Shown piece after piece: positions 6,146 through 12,453 of a stretch of 14,506 nucleotides of DNA. Position 1 is the stretch's first letter. Every line of letters begins with the position of its first letter. Made by a program: the position numbers and the translations under genes. This DNA comes from JAABRU01 sp964534335 (lineage in GTDB: Bacteria > Desulfobacterota > Desulfobacteria > Desulfobacterales > Desulfococcaceae). The stretch spans positions 1 to 14,506 of the forward strand of contig CAZHPS010000138.1 in NCBI GenBank assembly GCA_964534335.1, written 5' to 3'. Under the pieces are notes generated by a model. That model had not been told where the DNA came from. It did no database searches and saw nothing but the letters and a program-made list of their open reading frames with translations.

Positions 6146-6913
6146 ATGAAAATACGTATCCGGAATATCAGCAAGTCTTTTCCTGTCAACGGAAACAGGA
6201 ACTTTACCGTTCTCAGGGATATTACATTTTCCATCGGGGATGGAGAGTTTGTGGTCATACTGGGTGAGTCGGGATGCGGAAAAACCACTTTTCTGAATCT
6301 TCTGGCAGGTCTGCTTCCCATCTCTTCAGGGGAAATACTGGTTGACGATCAGAAGATTGAAGGTCCCCATCCTTCACGTACCATACTGTTTCAGCAGCCA
6401 AGCCTTCTGCCCTGGCTGACTGTGGAGGAAAATATTGTCTTTGGATGCAGACTTCGTGGAGACACGGAAAATCTCAGCCAGCGGGCAAATCACCAGATCG
6501 AGATTATGGGGCTCAAAGGATTTGAAAAAGTCCGTCCCCATGAACTGTCTCTGGGAATGGCCCAGCGGGTCTGTCTGGCAAGAGCTTTGATCGGGCATCC
6601 GCAAATCCTTATTCTGGATGAACCCTTTTCCGCGCTGGACACCTTTACCCGTAATTATCTGCAGCAGATGCTGCTCCAGTTCTGGCAGACGGAAAAATTC
6701 ACAGTCATTTTTGTGACCCATGATATTAATGAAGCACTGCTGCTTGGAAACCGGATTGTGCTGCTGGGCAGACGTCCCTGCAGGCTGGTGGGAACCTTTG
6801 ATGTGAACCTGCATTATCCCAGGGATATTGGCAGCAAACCCTATCTGCTGATCCGTGCCAATATTCTGCAGAGGTTCAAAAAAATATTTCTGGGAAACCG
6901 TTTTCAGGTCTGA
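6146..6913 (+). CDS. ABC transporter ATP-binding protein, SsuB/TauB/NrtD-like
   Basis: This encodes 255 residues from the ATG at 6146, preceded by AGGA at ten bases; an in-frame TTG six codons earlier is a weaker choice. Walker A is GESGCGKTT (40-48), the Q-loop FQQPSLLPW (82-90), Walker B ILILDEP (154-160), the D-loop SALD and the H-loop THD (191-193). The PSLLPWLTVEEN pattern is typical of importers for sulfonate, taurine, nitrate or bicarbonate. The signature reads LSLGM (134-138) instead of LSGGM, an unusual change at the first glycine. No permease or binding-protein gene is next to it; repeats flank it on both sides. It may serve a permease encoded elsewhere or be a relic that is still open. 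Substrate cannot be assigned. Confidence 0.85.
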   Translation: MKIRIRNISKSFPVNGNRNFTVLRDITFSIGDGEFVVILGESGCGKTTFLNLLAGLLPISSGEILVDDQKIEGPHPSRTILFQQPSLLPWLTVEENIVFGCRLRGDTENLSQRANHQIEIMGLKGFEKVRPHELSLGMAQRVCLARALIGHPQILILDEPFSALDTFTRNYLQQMLLQFWQTEKFTVIFVTHDINEALLLGNRIVLLGRRPCRLVGTFDVNLHYPRDIGSKPYLLIRANILQRFKKIFLGNRFQV

Positions 6914-6932
6914 GCGGATACCGGGAAACAGG

Positions 6933-6965
6933 CAGGAGGTCAGTTAGGTTCTGATTCCCCTCCTG
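6933..6965 (+). terminator. Weak hairpin after the ABC ATPase gene
   Basis: CAGGAGG (6933-6939) pairs with CCTCCTG (6959-6965) around a 19-base loop, 20 bases after the stop codon. No T-run follows, so it is at best a weak terminator. Between here and 7214 I see only short AT-rich palindromes such as GATTTTTC-C-GAAAAATC (7063-7079) and no gene. Confidence 0.3.
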
Positions 6966-7214
6966 AGAACAGGGAATTCGGATTATGCTGACGATAATCC
7001 TATCCCGTATGTTACAAAAACATAAGTAGGCAAACAAAAATTTTCGTGTATTCAAAAAACCTGATTTTTCCGAAAAATCCGGTTTTTCTGAAAATTTTAT
7101 ACCTGAAAATTTATGGAATCTTACTTATCTGCAGGGCGGTTGAAGTCTGCCATTGGAATACCGCAATTCGCAAAAATGCGGGTTCTGCTATTGCTGTATT
7201 GATGATTTGCATTA

Positions 7215-7338
7215 TACCAATTCGCCATTGACCTGATACTGATCCGGAGGAGTGCAAAAATTAAGCGGAGCGGTTTTCTGCACAGACGGAACTGCGGAAA
7301 AACTGACAGTATTGGATCAAAGCAATGGCGAACCGGTA
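7215..7338. repeat. Repeat family B, copy B2 (124 bp), directly upstream of scpA
   Basis: The ends TACCAATTCGCCATTG (7215-7230) and CAATGGCGAACCGGTA (7323-7338) are 16-bp inverted repeats with two mismatches. An inner GATCC/GGATC pair supports a long foldback. The right edge is only 6 bases from the AGGAG of scpA, so the element forms the immediate upstream region of that gene and probably its mRNA leader. Confidence 0.75.
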
Positions 7339-7352
7339 TTACCAGGAGATGA

Positions 7353-8081
7353 ATGTCAGCCGGAATGTCTGATGATCGTTATGAAGTAAAGGTGGAGAAA
7401 GTCTTTGAAGGACCTATGGACCTTCTTATCTATCTCATTAAAAAAAATGAGGTGGATATATACGATATTCCCATCGCGATGATAACCGCACAGTATCTGA
7501 TCTATCTGGAATGGATGAAGGCCATGAACATTGACGTGGCCGGAGATTTCATTCTCATGGCAGCGACCCTGGCCTATATCAAATCCCGAACCCTGCTGCC
7601 GGTTCACGGTTCCGAAGGGGAAGAGGATGAAGATCCGCGCATGGAGATTGCCCGTCCCCTGCTGGAATATCTGCGCATGAAATCTTTGGCTGATCAGTTG
7701 AATGAACGTCCCATTCTGGGAGAAGACACCTTTGTCAGAACTCCGGGAAAAGAGGAGCTGACTGTGGACAAAGAGGAGCAGTTGATTACAGCCAGTCTTT
7801 ATGATCTGATTATGGCTTTTCAGACCATTCTGGAAAAAATGGGCGAGGATCACCGGGTGGATTTCAGTGAAGAACGCTTTTCTATCAAGGATAAGATTTC
7901 TGAAATACTGGATATTCTGGAACAGAAGGGTTCTGTCACCTTTCAGGAACTTTTTTCTGCAAAATCTGTGAAAGAGGAACTCATTGTCACATTTCTTTCC
8001 ATTCTGGAGATGGCAAAACTGAATCTGATCCGCATTACCCAGCAGGTGCATACCGGCATTATCCGGCTTTTTTATCTATAG
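7353..8081 (+). CDS. scpA: Segregation and condensation protein A (kleisin of SMC complex)
   Basis: This encodes 242 residues, a usual length. The N-terminal part carries the conserved FEGPMDLLIYLIKKNEVDIYDIPIA (about 19-43) and YLIYLEWMKAMNIDVAGDFILMAATLAYIKSR (about 48-79). A C-terminal winged-helix region (about 165-242) ends VTFLSILEMAKLNLIRITQ. ScpA bridges the SMC heads and binds an ScpB dimer to make the bacterial condensin that compacts and separates sister chromosomes. AGGAG (7344-7348) is four bases before the ATG, slightly close. The gene is followed by scpB, but here 81 bases and a palindromic repeat separate them, whereas in many genomes they nearly touch. Confidence 0.96.
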   Translation: MSAGMSDDRYEVKVEKVFEGPMDLLIYLIKKNEVDIYDIPIAMITAQYLIYLEWMKAMNIDVAGDFILMAATLAYIKSRTLLPVHGSEGEEDEDPRMEIARPLLEYLRMKSLADQLNERPILGEDTFVRTPGKEELTVDKEEQLITASLYDLIMAFQTILEKMGEDHRVDFSEERFSIKDKISEILDILEQKGSVTFQELFSAKSVKEELIVTFLSILEMAKLNLIRITQQVHTGIIRLFYL

Positions 8082-8087
8082 TTAAAA

Positions 8088-8162
8088 AAATTGTCACTGA
8101 AAAACTCTAAGGGTTTTGAAAACCCTTAGGGTTTTTGAGGCAGACATTTTCTGAAAGTCTGT
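8088..8162. repeat. Repeat family C, copy C1 (palindrome between scpA and scpB)
   Basis: The core is AAAACTCTAAGGGTTTT (8101-8117) against AAAACCCTTAGGGTTTT (8119-8135), which is followed by one more T. It could act as an intrinsic terminator or attenuator. The right flank (GGTTTTT...ACATTTTCTGAAAGTCT, to about 8159) matches the reverse complement of the left flank of copy C2 at 9491-9570, so the repeat is longer than its hairpin and abuts the scpB start codon. Confidence 0.65.
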
Positions 8163-9053
8163 ATGAAAGAAGAACTCAGACATATTATCGAAGGGCTGCT
8201 TTTTGTTTCAGACACGCCCATGACTGTAAGACGGATTCAGGAGATTCTGGATCTGAAGGAGACATTTCCTGTGCGCGAGGCTCTGTTTGAACTGGCCTCG
8301 GATTATGACACGCGCAAAGGCGGGTTTTACCTCTGCGAAGTGGCAGGCGGATACCAGCTTCGCACCAGACCGGAATATAAGGAATGGATTAAACGGATGC
8401 TGCAGAGCAAACCTGCCCGGCTCAGCAAGGCATCTTTGGAAACCCTTGCCATTATTGCGTACAAGCAGCCTGTGATCCGCAGTGATATTGATTATATCCG
8501 GGGCGTTGACAGCGGCGGGGTTCTCCGTATTCTGCTGGAGCGCAAACTCATCCGCGTCATGGGACGCAGGGAAATTCCCGGCCGTCCAATGATATACGGA
8601 ACCACCCAGAAATTTCTGGAAATGTTTGATTTAAAGGATTTGAAGGATCTGCCGTCTCCCAAAGAGATTGAGGCATTTGGCAAAGAGGATCCGCTGGAAG
8701 CTTTCCGGGAGAAAAGCGGGGAAGAGGGAAAATTTGATGAGTTTACCTTTGCCGGGGGAAGGAAAGCAGAAGATGCTGAACAGGAACAGAAAACCCTGTG
8801 CCAAAAACGCCGGGGCCGGGTGCTGTATGCGCTGCTGTTTGAGAGAACTGTTGCTCCGCGCAGCCGCAGGGCTTTTGTCCGCAAAATGAAACAGGCAAAT
8901 ATTCTGCCCCGGAGATTCCGGACTGCCTCCCTTCACCGCACCCCGGCCGGAGGCTCCCGCAATCGGCTAAGAAGCAAAGAAACCGGAAGATCCGGAAAAG
9001 CCTTTGTCCGCGCCTTCCGCAATGCCCGGCGGAAATCCTCAGGAACTGCCTGA
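8163..9053 (+). CDS. scpB: Segregation and condensation protein B with abnormal basic C-terminal tail
   Basis: The frame gives 296 residues. Residues 1-180 are a complete ScpB with two winged helices: IIEGLLFVSDTPMT (8-21), the strongly conserved KASLETLAIIAYKQPVIRSDIDYIRGVDSGGVL (about 88-120) and GRPMIYGTTQKFLEMF (140-155). The protein dimerises and binds ScpA in the SMC condensin. Typical ScpBs end near residue 180-210. Here about 83 further residues (214-296) contain 26 Arg/Lys and only two acidic residues, with no recognisable domain, which suggests read-through after a frameshift or loss of the original stop. No strong ribosome-binding site precedes the ATG (GAAAG only); the upstream sequence is repeat C1. 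Confidence 0.93.
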   Translation: MKEELRHIIEGLLFVSDTPMTVRRIQEILDLKETFPVREALFELASDYDTRKGGFYLCEVAGGYQLRTRPEYKEWIKRMLQSKPARLSKASLETLAIIAYKQPVIRSDIDYIRGVDSGGVLRILLERKLIRVMGRREIPGRPMIYGTTQKFLEMFDLKDLKDLPSPKEIEAFGKEDPLEAFREKSGEEGKFDEFTFAGGRKAEDAEQEQKTLCQKRRGRVLYALLFERTVAPRSRRAFVRKMKQANILPRRFRTASLHRTPAGGSRNRLRSKETGRSGKAFVRAFRNARRKSSGTA

Positions 9054-9101
9054 ACCGTCTTTTTTGTGAAGGACAAAGATTTCCATAACTGTGATTTGCA
9101 T

Positions 9102-9344
9102 TCAGGCATTTCCGCCCTTTTCATTGTCCTCCCACCATTTTTCCGCATCTTTCAGATCCCTGAACCGGAATATGGCCCGTCCGAACCGGTCAAGGGTTCC
9201 GGCATCCGATTTCCCCAGTCTCTGCTCAATCTGCCGGGATACAGTGCCGAAGCGTTCCTGCATCTGTCCGAACAAAAGCAGAGATATGCCTTCCATTCTT
9301 CCTTCCTGTCTGATCTGTTCTGCGACTGTCCCCGTTCTTCCGTT
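9102..9344 (-). pseudogene. C-terminal remnant of a DUF4351/Rpn-type nuclease protein
   Basis: The frame is open from a stop at 9347-9345 to the TGA at 9104-9102. It reads AEQIRQEGRMEGISLLLFGQ, then MQERFGTVSRQIEQRLGKSD and a LDRFGRAIFRFRDLKDAEKW end. This matches the layout of the DUF4351 tail found at the C-terminus of Rpn/PD-(D/E)XK transposase-like proteins (RxEGRxEG, LLxRRFG, aspartate-rich helix pair). The whole nuclease domain that should precede it is missing, and no other frame upstream to 9500 continues it. It converges on scpB 48 bases away. I call it a decayed fragment; the family assignment rests on pattern recognition. Confidence 0.55.
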
Positions 9345-9490
9345 TTAAGATCCAAAGTACTGTAAAACCTGCAGTTTTTGCCAGGAATTGTATATCACAT
9401 TTTTATCAGTATGAAAAGTCCCATTACCCAGGCCCTTATCCCGGAAAAATTTCTTGCTTTTATGTTTTGTCAGTGATAAGGAAAAGAAAC

Positions 9491-9570
9491 TGTAGACTTT
9501 CAGGAAATGTTTGTCCGAAAAACCCTAAGGGTTTCCAAAACCCTTAGGGTTTTCAGGCAGCAATCTTTAT
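9491..9570. repeat. Repeat family C, copy C2 (inverted relative to C1)
   Basis: AAAACCCTAAGGGTTT (9519-9534) and AAACCCTTAGGGTTTT (9538-9553) form a perfect 16-bp stem with a three-base loop. The left flank (AGACTTTCAGGAAATGTTTG, 9494-9513) is the reverse complement, with few changes, of the right flank of C1. It lies in the gap 9345-9691, which holds no gene apart from this and the next hairpin. Confidence 0.65.
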
Positions 9571-9604
9571 CTTAAAAATTATGGAAAAAATGTTTCCGGC
9601 AAAT

Positions 9605-9640
9605 CGGCGCATGGAGCGGACAGACCCGGCTCATGCGCCG
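9605..9640. repeat. GC-rich hairpin upstream of the ACP operon
   Basis: CGGCGCATGGAGC (9605-9617) pairs with GCTCATGCGCCG (9629-9640) with one bulged G and an 11-base loop. It ends about 50 bases before the putative -35 box. It could insulate the operon from upstream transcription or be an operator. Confidence 0.4.
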
Positions 9641-9691
9641 GTTATATTGGATTGTTATATAAATCTGCGAGCCAATTCACCCTTTGCGCCT

Positions 9692-9719
9692 TTGAAATTT
9701 GCATTATAAATTATATGAT
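9692..9719 (+). promoter_or_regulatory. Putative promoter of the ACP-KS operon
   Basis: TTGAAA (9692-9697) and TATGAT (9714-9719) are 16 bases apart. Transcription would start near 9726, which rules out the in-frame TTG at 9699 as start and supports the ATG at 9750. Confidence 0.55.
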
Positions 9720-9749
9720 CAGGCAGATAGGACAAATGAAGACCAGTCA

Positions 9750-10013
9750 ATGAACACAGCAGAACTCAAAGCAAAACTCAAAAAAATTATTGTGGAAGAA
9801 CTCAACCTCAGAGATATAGAACCCGAAAATATCAAAGATGATGATCTTCTGTTCAGCGACAAATTCGGTCTGGATTCCATTGACGCGGTGGAACTGGTTT
9901 TTCAGATCAAAGAGCATTTTGGCGTGGAAATCAAAAACATGAACGAAGGTCGGCCTGCCCTGCAATCTGTCAGCACCCTTGCCGCGTTCATTGAGAAACG
10001 GCATGGCGCATGA
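9750..10013 (+). CDS. Acyl carrier protein (phosphopantetheine-binding)
   Basis: This encodes 87 residues, one four-helix carrier domain. The attachment motif is GLDSIDAVELV (40-50), with Ser43 as the expected 4'-phosphopantetheine site. The acidic pattern (EELNLRDIEPENIKDDDLLF) and FGVEI...LQSVSTLAAFIEK fit the carrier proteins that accompany dedicated ketosynthases in aryl-polyene-like or specialised fatty-acid clusters more than housekeeping AcpP (no DSLDTVEL). It would carry the growing acyl chain for the two following proteins. The start is the ATG at 9750, with a weak GAAG eight bases upstream. The stop overlaps the next start (ATGA, 10010-10013), implying translational coupling. Confidence 0.9.
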   Translation: MNTAELKAKLKKIIVEELNLRDIEPENIKDDDLLFSDKFGLDSIDAVELVFQIKEHFGVEIKNMNEGRPALQSVSTLAAFIEKRHGA

Positions 10014-11215
10014 AAAAACTCAAACCTGTGGCTGTCAGCGGAATGGGCTGCCTGTGCGCTGCCGGTCTGAATGTGAAAGACTGCATGGATTTTCTTTTCA
10101 GGGGAGAGCGTTTCCCGTCCCTGCCAGCCGCTTTTGCGAACCGCGAATCCCTGACCCACCCGGTTTTTGAAATCACAAAGGATTTTTTTCAGCCCCAAAA
10201 TTTCCGGCAGAAAGAAGTTCCCCGGACAAGTGCGCTGGCCCTTACAGCCGCGCGGGAAGCCATAAAAGATGCTGACATGAATCCGGATCTGCTGCGGAAA
10301 AAAAGGGTGGGTGTATGCCTGGGAAGCAATGTCAGCGGGGGCATGAGCGGCAGATTTCTGGATGCCTGCCGCATTCCGGAAAGCGATCCCTATATCCTGC
10401 CTGTGCATCGTTATAATCTGGGAAATCCTGCTGTTCATATTGCAAAAGAATTTGGTCTTTCCGGGCCTTTTCAGACTGTTGTCAATGCCTGTTCCGCAGG
10501 CGGTGACGCGATTGGGCTGGCCTCGGCCTGGATACGGACGGGGCTTTGCGATGCAGTTATTGCAGGCGGAGCAGATGCCCTGTATGAAATCACCTATTTC
10601 GGTTTTATATCCCTGATGAACAGTGATACAGAACCGTGCAAACCGTTTGACGTCCGGCGGAAAGGACTGAATCTGGGAGAGGGAGCCGCCATCATGCTGC
10701 TGGAATCTGAAGATATGCTCAAAGAAAGGGAGAAATCACCCAGAGCATGGCTTATGGGTTATGGCTCTGCCGGCGACGCGCACCATTTTACCGCGCCGCA
10801 CCCGGACGGCAGAGGTTTGCGTTTTGCCATTGAAGAGGCCATGAAATCCGGCGGCATAATGCCGCCGGATCTGGCTTTTGTCAATGCGCATGGAACAGGA
10901 ACACAGGACAATGACCGGATTGAATCACGGGTTTTTGCCGATCTGTTTCCAAAAATTCCCTTTTTATCCACCAAAGGATATACAGGACATACCCTGGGCG
11001 CGGCCGGCGCCATTGAAGCAGTGTTTACAGCGGCCTGTCTGGAACAGGGAAAAATTCCGGCCAGCGCGGGTTTTTCCGAGTCTGATCCGGAACTTCCAGC
11101 GTCGCCTGTCCGGGAAAACACAGAAATTCACGGCAGAATTGCCATGTCCGACACCCTGGCCTTTGGCGGAAACAATGCCGTGCTGATTCTGGGTACAGGA
11201 GACCGGAAATGGTGA
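10010..11215 (+). CDS. Beta-ketoacyl-ACP synthase (FabF-like, active)
   Basis: This encodes 401 residues, full length for a thiolase-fold KAS II-type condensing enzyme. The catalytic triad is intact: Cys161 in VVNACSAGG (157-165), His294 in NAHGTGTQDND (292-302) and His327 in STKGYTGHTLGAAG (320-333). The C-terminal LAFGGNNAVL (383-392) is also typical. It performs decarboxylative condensation of an acyl primer with malonyl-ACP. The adjacent dedicated ACP and the degenerate partner suggest a secondary or special-lipid role, since housekeeping fabF would lie near fabD/G and acpP. It overlaps the ACP gene by 4 bases and the next gene by 7, so all three are one operon. Confidence 0.92.
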   Translation: MKKLKPVAVSGMGCLCAAGLNVKDCMDFLFRGERFPSLPAAFANRESLTHPVFEITKDFFQPQNFRQKEVPRTSALALTAAREAIKDADMNPDLLRKKRVGVCLGSNVSGGMSGRFLDACRIPESDPYILPVHRYNLGNPAVHIAKEFGLSGPFQTVVNACSAGGDAIGLASAWIRTGLCDAVIAGGADALYEITYFGFISLMNSDTEPCKPFDVRRKGLNLGEGAAIMLLESEDMLKEREKSPRAWLMGYGSAGDAHHFTAPHPDGRGLRFAIEEAMKSGGIMPPDLAFVNAHGTGTQDNDRIESRVFADLFPKIPFLSTKGYTGHTLGAAGAIEAVFTAACLEQGKIPASAGFSESDPELPASPVRENTEIHGRIAMSDTLAFGGNNAVLILGTGDRKW

Positions 11216-12252
11216 ATATCGCGATTGCAGGCATTGGTGCTGCAGGCGGATTCGGCTGCGGGCTGTATGCTCTGGGTTCCGCTATGGAAAAAAAAGGGAT
11301 TTCACCGCAGACCAGAACCGTGCATTCGGCAAAAGGAGATATAGAAGTTCCTGCTTTGCCTGCAGATACATCCCGGCTCGCTGATTTCATACCTGAAAAA
11401 ACCCTGCGCAGAAATGACCATTATACCCGTATGGCCCTGCTGGGATGTTTTCTGGCTTTGGAGGATGCAGGGCTTGGGAATATGGATCTGAACCGCATGG
11501 GCATTATTGTGGCAACCGGTCTGGGATCCACCTGCAATACCCTGGATTTTGAGAATGTTGTGACCGGAAACAATGCAGCCTGCTCCCCAACCCGTTTTTC
11601 CAATTCTGTTCACAATGCAGCCGCCGCGCATATTTCCATTTTCCTCAAAGCCTGCGGCCCCAATCTTTCCATCAACCAGTTTGATATGTCCCTGCCATCC
11701 GCGATAATGACAGCCTGCTGCTGGCTGGAGGAAGGACGCACGGAAAGCGTTATGGTGGGCGGAGTGGATGAATTTTCCAATGTCATGGCCTATTACAGCC
11801 ATAACTGCTTTGCAAAAGACGGAAAACCGTATATTCCGGTGGGAGAGGGCAGCGCGTTTTTCCTGCTCACAGCCAGGCCGGAACAGGCCCGGTACGGATA
11901 CATCCGCAAGGCAGTGGTGGGAAATACGGAAAATGGAAAAATTCCGGTGAATCGGGATGCACTGGTGCTTGCGGACAGGGAATCATATCAGGCCCGCAGA
12001 GAAATCTATGATCAGCATCTGGCAAAAAATCAAACGCTTGTATCCTGTTCGCATCTGTACGGAAATATCCCGGTGGGCATGGGATTTGACATTGCCATCG
12101 CATCAATTGGATTTCAGAGAGGAATATCCTGCCTTTCCTTTGGGGATATAATCCGTACAGGAAGCCGACTTTCCCCGGACACGCCTGTCTGCTGCCTGAA
12201 AATCAATCAGGCCGGTGAATACGGAATAGTGACAGTCAGCCCCTTTGGGTGA
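11209..12252 (+). CDS. Ketosynthase-fold protein lacking catalytic residues (chain-length-factor-like)
   Basis: This encodes 347 residues, about 50 shorter than its neighbour but alignable to it: N-terminal IAIAGIGAAGGFGCG (4-18), a HYTRMALLGCFLALEDAGLG core (71-90), VMVGGVDEFS (181-190), and SHLYGNIPVGMGFDIAIASI (281-300) standing where the active enzyme has KGYTGHTLGAAGAIEAVF. The nucleophile region reads INQFDMSLPSA, so the Cys is gone; the NAHGTGT loop is missing, and the last His is Asn286. It probably forms a heterodimer with the preceding ketosynthase and shapes chain length, as chain-length factors do. The stop codon TGA (12250-12252) lies inside the left end of repeat A2, so the original end of the gene may have been altered. 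Confidence 0.8.
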   Translation: MVNIAIAGIGAAGGFGCGLYALGSAMEKKGISPQTRTVHSAKGDIEVPALPADTSRLADFIPEKTLRRNDHYTRMALLGCFLALEDAGLGNMDLNRMGIIVATGLGSTCNTLDFENVVTGNNAACSPTRFSNSVHNAAAAHISIFLKACGPNLSINQFDMSLPSAIMTACCWLEEGRTESVMVGGVDEFSNVMAYYSHNCFAKDGKPYIPVGEGSAFFLLTARPEQARYGYIRKAVVGNTENGKIPVNRDALVLADRESYQARREIYDQHLAKNQTLVSCSHLYGNIPVGMGFDIAIASIGFQRGISCLSFGDIIRTGSRLSPDTPVCCLKINQAGEYGIVTVSPFG

Positions 12253-12318
12253 TTTCCGGAAAAGTAGCATAAGCTTCCAGCTTATGCCTGTGAACTGAAA
12301 TGGAATATTTATTTTCAT
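12248..12318. repeat. Repeat family A, copy A2 (shortened)
   Basis: It begins GGTGATTTCCGGAAAA and contains a perfect hairpin, GCATAAGCT (12267-12275) and AGCTTATGC (12279-12287), around TCC. It then has the conserved CTGTGAACTGAA and ATATTTATTTTCAT, but it lacks an interior segment and the right terminus AAATCACCT. Its first bases supply the stop codon of the preceding ketosynthase-like gene. Confidence 0.7.
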
Positions 12319-12349
12319 CTGTCTCCATGCTTATGCCGAACTCATACTA

Positions 12350-12453
12350 AGGCGATTTCCGGAAAAGAATATACCGGCAAAGTATCAAAAACTTCCAGTT
12401 TTTGCCCTGTGCCTGTGAACCTGAATTGGTATATTCATTTTGATAAATCACCT
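12350..12453. repeat. Repeat family A, copy A3 (104 bp)
   Basis: The ends are AGGCGATTT (12350-12358) and AAATCACCT (12445-12453), one mismatch apart as inverted repeats. The outer stem continues to ATATACC/GGTATAT. The inner hairpin is CAAAAACT (12386-12393) and AGTTTTTG (12397-12404), with the same TTCCAG cap as A1 and A2 but a different stem. The right end overlaps the first two bases of the minus-strand cbiQ stop triplet (12452-12454). Confidence 0.75.

Noticed and set aside
6943..6949. GTTAGGT resembling an attC R' box after the ABC ATPase gene
   Set aside because: No matching RYYYAAC box or L'/L'' stem lies within the expected distance on either side.
7356..8051. Open frame of 231 codons antisense to scpA
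   Set aside because: It is a mirror of the scpA codon pattern, with no domain and no ribosome-binding site.
9038..9051. 14-base match CTCAGGAACTGCCT shared by the scpB end and the cassette ORF end (minus strand near 14110-14123)
   Set aside because: It is short, has no extended similarity on either side, and no attC-like stem follows at scpB; probably chance.
9519..9553. Telomere-like TTAGGG/CCCTAA strings
   Set aside because: They occur once per arm of a palindrome, not in tandem, and the same palindrome recurs between scpA and scpB; it is a bacterial hairpin repeat.
9902..10438. Open frame of 178 codons on the minus strand
   Set aside because: It is antisense to the ACP and ketosynthase genes, which have complete catalytic motifs.
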